A stretch of DNA of 64,000 nt from Crateriforma conspicua (lineage in GTDB: Bacteria > Planctomycetota > Planctomycetia > Pirellulales > Pirellulaceae), in the NCBI RefSeq assembly GCF_007752935.1, contig NZ_CP036319.1, positions 5,622,501 through 5,686,500 on the forward strand, given 5' to 3'. Below, in pieces: positions 18,564-27,088 of this stretch. Position 1 is the first letter of the stretch, and each line of letters begins with the position of its first letter. The translations under genes and the position numbers were made by a program. The notes under the pieces are model-generated. The model did not search any database. It had not been told where the DNA came from and worked only from the letters and a program-made list of their open reading frames with translations.

Positions 18564-19856
18564 GTGCCAACCATTCGAATTCACGTCCTTGTAATTCTAG
18601 GGATTTTGCCACTGGCAAGTGGATGCCATCTAACTCGTCACCAAAAGGGAATCGCCGCACGAGCCCAGAAGGTTGCCATCGAACCAGCGAATACCCCAAG
18701 AGAGCTTTGCAAGACGACGCTTCCGACCTATCGCATCGAGCCACCGGACATCCTAGACATCGAGGCGGTGCGTATCGTTCCTCGATCGGACTACAGACTG
18801 AACACCACGGATGTATTGCGGATTCAGGTCAAACGAGCTGAATTTCGGCGTCTGGCCCCCGGTGACACGGTCACAATCCGCGTTCCCGCGGCGCCGGCAC
18901 TTGCCCCTATTGATGACCTGTTTCTCATTCAGCCCGACGGCACCGTCAGCCTGGGTGCGAACTACGGCAGTGTGAAGATCGCCGGGGACACCTTGGAACA
19001 AGCCGAGGAACGAATTGAGACCAAGCTTGATGAAATTTTGAAGCTTCCCGAGACCTACGTCGCGCTGTCCCAAGCGGGAGTTCCGGTGGACGGTGAATTT
19101 TCGATCGAACTGGACGGGACGGTCGATTTCGGAGCACCCTATGGTGCCGTCGCCCTGGACGGGCTGACCATCACCAAAGCCCGCCAAATGCTGAACGAAC
19201 ACTTCAAACAATTCTTTGAAGCTCCGGCGATTACAATCAATTTGCTGCAAGCAAGCATTTTGCAACAGATCGTGGGCGAACACATGGTGGGACCTGATGG
19301 CAGCATTACCCTTGGCATCTACGGATCGGTGCCGGTGGCGGGCCTGACCGTTGCAGAGGTCAGCGAACTGGTCGAAGCCCAGCTTGCGATCTACCTGGAT
19401 GAGCCGCAAGTTGCCACCTCCGTTCTGTCATACAACAGCAAAGTGTTCTACATCATCGCCAATGGTGGTGGTTTGGGCGACGGTGTCTATCGGTTTCCCG
19501 TCACGGGGAATGAGACCGTCTTGGATGCCTTGTCGCTGATTCAAGGCTTGCCTCAGGGCTCCAGCTATCGCATGTGGGTTGCACGTCCGACACCAGAAAA
19601 AGGACAGTACGTCACGATGCCAATTGATTGGGCGGACCTGACGTCGCTCGCCGCGACCGAGACGAACTATCAGCTGCTGCCAGGCGATCGCCTTTATATC
19701 GACCATGATCCGATGATGGCATTCGACAATGGTATTGCCAAGTTGACCGCTCCGCTGGAGCGTATCATGGGCTTCAGCATTCTGGGGGCCGAAACGGCCA
19801 CCCGCATGTCAGGCAAAGTCTTAAGTGGTGGCGGCAACCCACGAACAAACTTCTAA
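18564..19856 (+). CDS. Polysaccharide export lipoprotein, Wza family
   Basis: A 430-residue lipoprotein: signal peptide ending in LASGC (lipid-modified Cys21), then the Poly_export domain (YRIEPPDILDIEAV), repeated YRLNTTDVLRIQV, and several soluble SLBB-like segments with the recurring D-G-T-V-x-L/F-G-x-x-Y-G pattern (for example DGTVSLGANYGSVKI, DGTVDFGAPYGAVAL, DGSITLGIYGSVPV). Wza-type proteins form the outer-membrane channel for exopolysaccharide. I chose GTG 18564, with GCGGAG seven bases upstream, over the TTG at 18498 because it starts at the signal peptide. It ties the surrounding genes to polysaccharide export. Confidence 0.92.
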   Translation: MPTIRIHVLVILGILPLASGCHLTRHQKGIAARAQKVAIEPANTPRELCKTTLPTYRIEPPDILDIEAVRIVPRSDYRLNTTDVLRIQVKRAEFRRLAPGDTVTIRVPAAPALAPIDDLFLIQPDGTVSLGANYGSVKIAGDTLEQAEERIETKLDEILKLPETYVALSQAGVPVDGEFSIELDGTVDFGAPYGAVALDGLTITKARQMLNEHFKQFFEAPAITINLLQASILQQIVGEHMVGPDGSITLGIYGSVPVAGLTVAEVSELVEAQLAIYLDEPQVATSVLSYNSKVFYIIANGGGLGDGVYRFPVTGNETVLDALSLIQGLPQGSSYRMWVARPTPEKGQYVTMPIDWADLTSLAATETNYQLLPGDRLYIDHDPMMAFDNGIAKLTAPLERIMGFSILGAETATRMSGKVLSGGGNPRTNF

Positions 19857-19940
19857 GCGTCGTTCGTCTCCATGAAAAGCACCCGAAAGGCGGAAGTTTA
19901 CCAACAAGTCTGGCGATCTGCTTCTTTTCGCCACCGACAG

Positions 19941-20333
19941 CTATGGTGAATTTGACAGGATCAACTGTTCAAAGCTTCCATCAATTTCAACTTCCTCCGG
20001 GAACGACTCCTCGACGCCTAAATCGGGAACGGAATTCAACTGATCGGATGCAACCGATTGGCTGACGGAAACGTCCAGATGACCGACAATTTTCGAGCCC
20101 ATGTGAGTATCAAGCCCGTCTTGACTGATGCAGGAGTTGCTGCAATTACCCCTGCCGACACACCAAGCATCACCGTCGTTCCAGTGCGTCGGCTGGTATC
20201 CATAGTAGCAACGCACATGCTTGGGGGGGTGACAGCCCTGCAACTCGAACGCCGAATGAAAAACACACCCGCCAGATGCGGGGACTAACGCCAGGCAAAA
20301 TACTGCAAGAGCAATGCGGATAGGGACCCCCAT
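19941..20333 (-). CDS. Small planctomycete-type lipoprotein
   Basis: A 130-residue product starting at ATG 20333, whose signal peptide (IRIALAVFCLALVPASGGC) ends in a lipobox. The mature part has a cysteine-rich segment CYYGYQPTHWNDGDAW; the G-Y-x-P/A-T-x-W pattern recalls small lipoproteins of Rhodopirellula relatives. The C-terminal part is acidic and serine-rich. Function unknown. A longer upstream start (20390) exists but would bury the signal peptide. It is convergent with the Wza-like gene. Confidence 0.65.
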   Translation of the reverse strand: MGVPIRIALAVFCLALVPASGGCVFHSAFELQGCHPPKHVRCYYGYQPTHWNDGDAWCVGRGNCSNSCISQDGLDTHMGSKIVGHLDVSVSQSVASDQLNSVPDLGVEESFPEEVEIDGSFEQLILSNSP

Positions 20334-21230
20334 CTCTTGATTGGTAGCCGAAAGCCGCATTCGCGAAAACGTGACGTGTCTTTGGACCATGGGATCGCCC
20401 GATCGTTGTGAAAGTCATTTGATCTGCCGGAAGGTCGTCGGCGGCTTCTAAGATTCGGCGGAATATTCAGCGTTTTCGGTGATCCCACGCCTGCTTCTGC
20501 CCCAAAAGGGCGGGCATGGCCATTCAAAATGCCCATCCGCATTCTGCCTGTGACGGTCAATGGGATTCTGTGGGCTGCGGGCCAATTCGGCCGGTCCTAG
20601 TTGGGAATCGTTCGAACAGCCCCCCCCTTCTGAGCCGGAACGCTCTTTCTGATAGGCCCCCATCCCCCAATGCGGCGGCGTCAACACACTTGCCTTGGCA
20701 ACACTATGTCGCTGATTCGCCCCAGATGATGGTCAAACAAGCAGGAATGGTTTTGCGACCGGCCTGGCACGCAACAATATGAATCGCAATATGCCGTATC
20801 GAGAAGTCAGCGTAAAACTCGATATACGCCGTCGCGCCCACTACAGCGACAGATGAAGTTTCGCCGAACCTCATGATGCCAATATGAAGCCCTCGTGGGG
20901 TGCGCATATTGGAGAAACCATATACCTTCGCCGCCGAATCGAGGGTAGTCATTTCGATTCGATGAAGGCGGTGAAATGGTGGTGAATCCGACCGCAAATG
21001 TGATTGCGCCGGCGGAACCCTCCCTTATAAACCGAGCGTCAGACGGCTTTGGTCTCGAATGCCGTTTCGATACTTGATCGCATCGGTTGATGCTGTCCAA
21101 CACTAAATCGAGTGCGGAAATAGCGAGAGCGTTCTCGCTGCTTTCACTCACGACGTCAAAACGTGTTGCTGGACAACGATCCGCCAGGCGCTCGCCCCAC
21201 TTCAGAATCTGAACCCGTAGGAACAAAAGA
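20334..21230. other. Intergenic region without a convincing gene
   Basis: About 900 bases upstream of both the minus-strand lipoprotein and the + strand dockerin protein. Minus-strand frames (20704-20997 and 20807-21451) are open but have no start signal or family motif, and the second runs into the 5' end of the next gene. A 7-bp inverted repeat AGCGAGA-GCGT-TCTCGCT lies at 21122-21139 in the leader of the next gene. Confidence 0.45.
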
Positions 21231-22448
21231 ATGACACGTTTGAAAGTACGAATCGCATCACTTGCGATCGCCGGCTTGATGGCATGTGCTCCGTCGCTGC
21301 AAGCGCAAACCATCACCGGGCAAGACGACTTTGGTGACAGTTGGAGCGGCAACACGCCGACCGGCGGCAACCAAGTTTTCACTAGCCGAACCATCACCCC
21401 AGACAACTCTGGAAACTTTGGTTTCTGGTGGGGAATTTTCGGCGGCAGCAACTTCGATTACTACGGAATCACCGACCGACGTATCAACTTTGATGTCGCG
21501 GACGACTCGGCTGGCACGTTCCCGATTGATCAGTTTGGCTTTGCATCATCGTTGTTCCCAAACGACAACTTCGTCGCAATTGCCGACTTGGCTAACAACG
21601 ACAACCTGAGCGGACTGGCGTTTGCTGATTGGCAATTCGACATTTCCGCACAGGGAGCAAGCCCGTTCGACGTCCACCGTATCTCGCTGACGATGGTCGC
21701 CTATGGCGATTTCGAATCCGGCGATGACAACGTGGTATTCAGCGGCGGTGTCACAGGTCAGCCGAGTGCAACGTTCTTCGATTTCGGCCTTTCGGCCGCT
21801 CAGGATGCAGCGGACACATTGTATCAGGTGACCATGGAAGCCGGTGGAGTGTACGACTTCTACTTCCAGCCCAGCGCGTTCTTTGACGTCAACGAATGGA
21901 ACAACCTTGTTCTGAACGGACCATCGGGAAGCGTGACCTACCACCCCAATGACAACGGTGGCGCCGACGACGATGGAACCGCATTCAACGGATTCATCGC
22001 CGAACCGACCTTCAGCGATCCCGCCGGTGTCACCCGTGCTTACACCGATGGCTCGTTCGACGAGCAAGAAATCGAGGCCTTTAAAGACCCGATGGTCGAA
22101 CAGATTTCAGGTGTCCAACTAGACAACCAGATGCAGCAATTCACCGCTGTCGTGAAGGGCGTAGGCACGACGTTTGATCTAAACATGACTGCCGCACAGA
22201 ACGCAAGCTTCGAGATCATGGCGTACGACAACATTCTACTGGAATCGGCCGTTCTGGGTGATGCCAACGGTGATTTGACTGTCGACACGCTGGATATCTC
22301 GCCTTTCGCGTTGGCGCTGGTCGACCGAGCCGCATATGAGCTGGCCAACCCGGGAATCGACCCCGACTTCGTGCTGGACTTCAACTGCGACGGCGTTTTC
22401 GATTCGCTGGACATCGCGCCCTTCGGCAGCAAGTTGGCCAGCCCCTGA
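21231..22448 (+). CDS. Secreted protein with C-terminal dockerin-like EF-hand doublet
   Basis: A 405-residue exported protein: signal peptide of about 25 residues ending near SLQAQT, a beta-rich, Asn/Asp/Gly-rich body, and a C-terminal pair of calcium-binding loops (GDANGDLTVDTLDISPF and DFNCDGVFDSLDIAPF) spaced as in type I dockerins. In cellulosomes dockerins bind cohesins; planctomycetes carry many dockerin-like ends without a cellulosome, so here they may anchor or stabilise a surface protein. The body is not recognised. The same C-terminal doublet ends the two nuclease-like proteins in this window. Confidence 0.85.
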   Translation: MTRLKVRIASLAIAGLMACAPSLQAQTITGQDDFGDSWSGNTPTGGNQVFTSRTITPDNSGNFGFWWGIFGGSNFDYYGITDRRINFDVADDSAGTFPIDQFGFASSLFPNDNFVAIADLANNDNLSGLAFADWQFDISAQGASPFDVHRISLTMVAYGDFESGDDNVVFSGGVTGQPSATFFDFGLSAAQDAADTLYQVTMEAGGVYDFYFQPSAFFDVNEWNNLVLNGPSGSVTYHPNDNGGADDDGTAFNGFIAEPTFSDPAGVTRAYTDGSFDEQEIEAFKDPMVEQISGVQLDNQMQQFTAVVKGVGTTFDLNMTAAQNASFEIMAYDNILLESAVLGDANGDLTVDTLDISPFALALVDRAAYELANPGIDPDFVLDFNCDGVFDSLDIAPFGSKLASP

Positions 22449-22524
22449 TTCAATGGCCGCCTGCTGGGCGTGCCACGTTTGTTGTTTGATGTTGAGTTTC
22501 ATGTTTTTGGTTTAGGAATTTACG

Positions 22525-23166
22525 ATGAAAAAGTCCATCTTGATGGCAATTGTTGTGATCGCGGCCGTTTCAGGTCGTGCGAACGCGCTGGACATCACGT
22601 TCAGCACCTCGGCGACCGATGCCAACGCTGGCAACGTCTTAAACGTTGCTGCTGGATCGACCGGCAACCAACTGTACATTTGGGCCAATGCCACCGGCGA
22701 CCCGAACAGCGTCGAAGGCTTGGGCCTGGATGTCACAGCGGACAACGGCAACCTGTTTGCCACGTCTCACGTGATTGAAAACCCGGTTTTTCAAAACATC
22801 CCGGGATTGGATCGTTGGAATCTGGCTGTTAGCAACGGAACTCTTAACGATTCCGGCGTTCTGGTCAACGATTCTCTTGGCGCTGCTCTTCCAGGCTTGG
22901 GTGGCTTGGCGTTTTACCAGGGAATTCAAAACGTTGGCGGTCCGGTGCTGCACAGTGTTCTGACGTTCGATGCCCTGGGTGCTGGAACCACAGAATTGGG
23001 TTTCGAAAAGGGTATTGGCAACATCGCTGCTAACGGCCAAGTTCCTACGTTGAACTTTGGTAGCGCTACCGTTAACGCTGCGGCGGTTCCCGCCCCGGGT
23101 TCGATCGCCGGCCTGCTGTCGTTGGTCGCCACCGGCGCCATCGTCATGCGTCGTCGTCGCCGTTAA
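22525..23166 (+). CDS. PEP-CTERM-like surface protein, tandem copy 1
   Basis: A 213-residue exported protein: signal peptide (MKKSILMAIVVIAAVSGRANA), beta-sandwich-like body beginning DITFSTSATDANAGN, and a C-terminal sorting tail with PAPGS, a hydrophobic helix and MRRRRRR. PEP-CTERM tails are cut by an exosortase, and the proteins are found in the envelope or exopolysaccharide. AGGA about ten bases before the ATG is a fair ribosome binding site. It is the first of three tandem paralogs; a small hairpin (TGACAC/GTGTCA, 23187-23206) follows it. Confidence 0.9.
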   Translation: MKKSILMAIVVIAAVSGRANALDITFSTSATDANAGNVLNVAAGSTGNQLYIWANATGDPNSVEGLGLDVTADNGNLFATSHVIENPVFQNIPGLDRWNLAVSNGTLNDSGVLVNDSLGAALPGLGGLAFYQGIQNVGGPVLHSVLTFDALGAGTTELGFEKGIGNIAANGQVPTLNFGSATVNAAAVPAPGSIAGLLSLVATGAIVMRRRRR

Positions 23167-23260
23167 GCGGCATCTATAAGGATAGATGACACCACCACCA
23201 GTGTCACAAGCCTTTGTTGACTTGTGGAGGGGTGGGCTAAGCGTCGGCGGCCCGCCCTTC

Positions 23261-23443
23261 CTTCGGTTTATTAAGTATTGACGCGTTCGGTTCAATCCAG
23301 ATGCGCACGATTGATTTACCCACTTCGACGATTCGATTTCCCGGCCTGTCGTGTGCGCGGCGGCCTTGTTTCGACGCGTCGCGAACGATGTGGCCGTTGT
23401 TTGAGTTTCGCCCTTCGACGATTATGCCACGTGCCGGCGGCTT
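23261..23443 (+). repeat. Intergenic duplicated segment, copy 1
   Basis: About 183 bases similar to 24486-24667. Shared words include TTTATTAAGTATTGACGCG, GTGCGCACGATTGATTT (with small differences) and CGACGATTATGCC. It shows that each PEP-CTERM gene was duplicated together with its downstream region. No gene is evident inside. Confidence 0.8.
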
Positions 23444-23444
23444 A

Positions 23445-23730
23445 ACATGAATAGCAGATGGACAAAAGTCGTCGGGTTTTGTAACCCGACGCGTCAGTCT
23501 TGCAGCATCGCTTTGCTGGTACCCCGACGCGTGAGCGAAGAAAGAATGATGTTGACATCGCCTCGCTGGCACTTCGGGTGACCAAAAAAACACTGCCTCG
23601 GGTAAAAACGCAACTTCAATACGCGTAAGAAAGGACCGAACCGGCAATGTACGGGGTCCCTCGCTTGCTCGTCAGGTTGCCATGCGTCACAAAACTTCTG
23701 ACCGCCCACTTAGCTTTCGAGAGAACCTGC
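23445..23730. repeat. Dispersed noncoding repeat, copy 2, inside the tandem array
   Basis: About 285 bases present between copies 1 and 2 of the tandem unit but absent at the matching place between copies 2 and 3. It contains a perfect hairpin CGTCGGGTT-TTGT-AACCCGACG (23470-23491) and, at 23519-23642, the reverse complement of the repeat at 17915-18039. It ends with CTGACCGCCCACTT near 23699-23712. The pattern suggests insertion of a REP/MITE-like element after the duplication. Confidence 0.75.
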
Positions 23731-23734
23731 ATTC

Positions 23735-24391
23735 GTGAGAACCAGCTTTTTTGTCGTCCTGCTGACGTTGGCATTGTTTATTTATGAAAATACATGCCCA
23801 GCCGTGACGATCACGTTTAGCACTTCGGCGACCGATGCCAACGCTGGAAACGTCTTGTCCACTGTTCCCGGATCGACCGGAAACCAGCTGTACATTTGGG
23901 TCGACGCAACCGGCAATGAAAACGGTATCGAAGGCTTGGGTCTAGATATTACTGCGGACAACTGCAATGTCGTTGCCACGTCTCACGTGATTGAGAACCC
24001 CGTCTTTCAAGACATCCCGGGATTGGATCGTTGGAACTTGGCGATTAGCAACGGAACTCTTAACGATTCCGGCGTTCTGGTCAACGATTCCCTAGGTGCT
24101 GCCCTTCCGGGCTTGGGTGGCTTGGCGTTCTACCAGGGAATCCAAAATGGTGATGGACCAGTCCTACACAGTGTGTTGACCTTCGACGTGATCGGCGGCG
24201 GAACCACGGAACTCGGCTTTGAAAGAGGCATTGGCAACATTGCTTCTAACGGCGCAGTTCCGCCCTTGAACTTTGGCAGCGCATTTGTGGGAAGCCTTGC
24301 TCCCACGCCTTGCCCCGCTCCGGGTTCGATCGCCGGCCTGCTATCTCTGGTTGCCACCGGCACTGTGTTCATACGTGGTCGTCGCCGATAG
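23735..24391 (+). CDS. PEP-CTERM-like surface protein, tandem copy 2
   Basis: A 218-residue paralog of the preceding gene, starting at GTG 23735, with signal peptide (FFVVLLTLALFIYE region), the same body and a C-terminal tail CPAPGS, hydrophobic helix and RGRRR. Bases 23927-24262 match the third copy at 335 of 336 positions, while both ends differ, so this part was recently exchanged. The one difference (23963) turns a conserved Gly codon into Cys (DNCNVV). A small hairpin GACACC/GGTGTC lies at 24413-24430, like the one behind copy 1. Confidence 0.88.
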   Translation: MRTSFFVVLLTLALFIYENTCPAVTITFSTSATDANAGNVLSTVPGSTGNQLYIWVDATGNENGIEGLGLDITADNCNVVATSHVIENPVFQDIPGLDRWNLAISNGTLNDSGVLVNDSLGAALPGLGGLAFYQGIQNGDGPVLHSVLTFDVIGGGTTELGFERGIGNIASNGAVPPLNFGSAFVGSLAPTPCPAPGSIAGLLSLVATGTVFIRGRRR

Positions 24392-24485
24392 ACGGTACCT
24401 ATTGCGATTACGGACACCGCCATTGGTGTCATGAGCATGCGTCGACCAACGGAAGGGGCAGGCTAAGTTCCGGCAGCCTAAGCTT

Positions 24486-24667
24486 CTTCAGTTTATTAAG
24501 TATTGACGCGCCCAGTTAAATCCAGGTGCGCACGATTGATTTGCCCCCAACGACGATTAGATTCTTCGGCGTGTCATGTGTACGGCGACCTGGTTTCGGA
24601 GTGTCGCGAACCGTGTGGCCGCTATTTGAGTTTCGTACTTCGACGATTATGCCGCATGCCGGCGATT
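24486..24667 (+). repeat. Intergenic duplicated segment, copy 2
   Basis: Counterpart of 23261-23443. Here the segment runs directly into the start of the third paralog, without the 285-base insertion seen between copies 1 and 2. Confidence 0.8.
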
Positions 24668-24684
24668 TACAAGTGAGAATTAAA

Positions 24685-25362
24685 ATGAGAATGAAGGCTT
24701 TGTTGGCAGCCCAACTCGTGCTGGCAGCGTTTGTGTGCGGGAACGCGAGTGCTACTCTAACGATGACGTTTAGCACCTCCGGAACTGATCCGAACGCTGG
24801 AAGCAGCTTGTTCGTGAATCCTGGATCAGCAGGAAATCAGCTTTTCGTTTGGGCGGAGTTGTCGGGCGATGCGAGCGTCGAGCCGTACATCGAAGGCTTG
24901 GGTCTAGATATTACTGCGGACAACGGCAATGTCGTTGCCACGTCTCACGTGATTGAGAACCCCGTCTTTCAAGACATCCCGGGATTGGATCGTTGGAACT
25001 TGGCGATTAGCAACGGAACTCTTAACGATTCCGGCGTTCTGGTCAACGATTCCCTAGGTGCTGCCCTTCCGGGCTTGGGTGGCTTGGCGTTCTACCAGGG
25101 AATCCAAAATGGTGATGGACCAGTCCTACACAGTGTGTTGACCTTCGACGTGATCGGCGGCGGAACCACGGAACTCGGCTTTGAAAGAGGCATTGGCAAC
25201 ATTGCTTCTAACGGCGCAGTTCCGGGTTTGGACTTTCGTACTGCCACCGTCGTCGCGAGTGCGGTCCCGGAACCTTCGTCGTTCGCGATGATCGCCTGCG
25301 GACTGGCCGCCACCGCGTTTCAGGTCCGACGACGAAAGTTGCAAAACGCCAAGAGCGTTTGA
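24685..25362 (+). CDS. PEP-CTERM surface protein, tandem copy 3
   Basis: A 225-residue paralog: signal peptide (MKALLAAQLVLAAFVCGNASA), body beginning TMTFSTSGTDPNAGS, and a classic sorting tail with VPEPSSFAM, hydrophobic helix and VRRRK. Unlike copies 1 and 2 it has the true PEP triplet. The open frame reaches back to 24526, but the ATGs at 24685/24691 (or GTG 24673, which aligns with the start of copy 2) begin at the signal peptide. The central 336 bases are almost identical to copy 2; the 3' end, coding the sorting tail, is clearly different. Confidence 0.9.
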   Translation: MRMKALLAAQLVLAAFVCGNASATLTMTFSTSGTDPNAGSSLFVNPGSAGNQLFVWAELSGDASVEPYIEGLGLDITADNGNVVATSHVIENPVFQDIPGLDRWNLAISNGTLNDSGVLVNDSLGAALPGLGGLAFYQGIQNGDGPVLHSVLTFDVIGGGTTELGFERGIGNIASNGAVPGLDFRTATVVASAVPEPSSFAMIACGLAATAFQVRRRKLQNAKSV

Positions 25363-25440
25363 GTAGCGCTGACTGGTGATTTGCCCACGTCATCCGCGGG
25401 TGTCCGGCGGCGTGGGCGTGGTGGATTCATGTAAACCATT

Positions 25441-26985
25441 ATGGACGACGGTCATATGATAACGAAAACGAACGGCTGGCTCTTGCTTGCTTCGGTCGCT
25501 TTGTCTGGCATTTCGGTTTGCCCTAGCGTGTGCCACGGGCAACTACGGATTTGCTCGTACAACACGCTTTCCAAGCCTGCGAATTCGACTGACATCGGTG
25601 AGATTCGCACGATTTTTTCAGCAATCGCGACAAGACCCGCGAATGGAGTTGCGAAGCGGGTGGACATCGTGGGCCTTCAAGAGCAAAACACGAGCCTTGC
25701 GACGGTCAGCAACTTCGCATCCGCACTAAATGCCGAATTTCCGTCCGCGAACTATCAACAAGTCTTGCTGTCCAACGGATCGTTCCGTCACGCATACGTT
25801 TACGACGCGGGAACGGTGACCCCGGTGTCTTCATCCGAAGTTTATATCGGCATTCGTCCGGCGCTTCGCACGCAGTGGAATCTGTTCGGCTATGGAGGCT
25901 CCGCTTCATTTTATTCCTACTGCGTGCACTTAAAGGCGGGCAATTCCGCGGGCGATAACTATCAGCGAAATCTTGAGGCACAGAACATTCGCTCCAACGC
26001 CGATGCACTGGGCGAAGGAACACATGTGATCTACATGGGCGACTTCAATTTCGTGGGGCATAATGAGTCCAGTGTCCTAACACTCTATGCACCAGGACCA
26101 GGTCAAGCAGTCGACCCGCTGCTCTTGCCGACCTGGCCGGGAGTGTCGTCTCGATTCTGGTTGACTCAATCGACACGAGATATCCCGCTCCCTGACGGGG
26201 GAGCCTTCGGCGGGATCGACGACCGTTTCGATCTGCAGCTTGTCAGTGGAGAGTTTCTGGACGGGGAAGGGCTTTCCTACCTTGGATTCTCCAGCTCGGG
26301 ATTTCCCGGATTTGAACACTCCTACATCGCATTTGGAAATGATGGCCTGGTTTACAACGGCCCGATCAATGTCGCGACGCCAGGTCGCGAACAGCCTTAT
26401 GTTGTGCTGGATGCGCTCTATGAATTGTCCGATCACCTTCCGGTGGTTGCCGACTATCAAATCCCGGCAGTGATGGACGTCCAGATGGATTCCGTACCGT
26501 ATTCCGCGGTTCTTGGAAGCACCGTGGATGTTGCGTTTCTAGTGAAAAACACAGCCCCCGTTTCGGTTTCTTTGGCTGCCGACGAACTGGATTATTCGTT
26601 TGTTGCATCCGCGGGGCTGGTCGGCGCCGGTTCCGGTGTTGAACCGGCGTTGGGTGCAGGTCAATTCGAGTTGATACAGGTTGATACGACAAGCGTTGGC
26701 TTGAAAACCGCGAACTTGACGGTATCGACGAACAGCCAACAAGCCGCGAACCCAAACTTTGCGTTCGACCAAGAAATCTTTGTCACGGTTCAGGGCGATA
26801 TGAACGGAGATTTCAGTGTCGACACTCTCGACATCGTCCACTTTGCTGACGCACTGGTTAATCCGTCGGCGTATGCCCAGAACTTCCCGCACATCGACCC
26901 CAACGTGATCGGTGACTTCAACGGCGATTCTGTCATTGACTCGTTGGATATCAGTGGATTTTCGGGGGCTCTGGTTGGTCCTTAA
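25441..26985 (+). CDS. Secreted endonuclease/exonuclease/phosphatase-fold protein with dockerin doublet
   Basis: A 514-residue exported protein. After a signal peptide (to about residue 33) comes a DNase-I/EEP fold with its metal and catalytic motifs in order: YNTLSK, VGLQEQ (Glu), HLKAGNS (His), MGDFNF (Asp/Asn), and SDHLPVVADY (Asp-His). A beta-rich linker domain follows, and the protein ends with a type I dockerin-like pair (GDMNGDFSVDTLDIVHF, DFNGDSVIDSLDISGF). It may degrade extracellular DNA or hydrolyse a phosphodiester in the matrix; substrate is not predictable. A longer paralog lies at 31781. An in-frame ATG at 25456 is an alternative start. Confidence 0.85.
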   Translation: MDDGHMITKTNGWLLLASVALSGISVCPSVCHGQLRICSYNTLSKPANSTDIGEIRTIFSAIATRPANGVAKRVDIVGLQEQNTSLATVSNFASALNAEFPSANYQQVLLSNGSFRHAYVYDAGTVTPVSSSEVYIGIRPALRTQWNLFGYGGSASFYSYCVHLKAGNSAGDNYQRNLEAQNIRSNADALGEGTHVIYMGDFNFVGHNESSVLTLYAPGPGQAVDPLLLPTWPGVSSRFWLTQSTRDIPLPDGGAFGGIDDRFDLQLVSGEFLDGEGLSYLGFSSSGFPGFEHSYIAFGNDGLVYNGPINVATPGREQPYVVLDALYELSDHLPVVADYQIPAVMDVQMDSVPYSAVLGSTVDVAFLVKNTAPVSVSLAADELDYSFVASAGLVGAGSGVEPALGAGQFELIQVDTTSVGLKTANLTVSTNSQQAANPNFAFDQEIFVTVQGDMNGDFSVDTLDIVHFADALVNPSAYAQNFPHIDPNVIGDFNGDSVIDSLDISGFSGALVGP

Positions 26986-27088
26986 TCGCCACCAATGAAG
27001 CCAATGTTGGTTTATCGTACACAATTTCGTCCCTGCGTGAACTGTTCATGCAGGAAGACAATATGGTTTTACCGAATGGGAAGCACTG

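Noticed and set aside
20807-21451. Minus-strand frame of 214 codons
   Set aside because: It runs into the 5' end of the dockerin protein gene, lacks a ribosome binding site and resembles no family.
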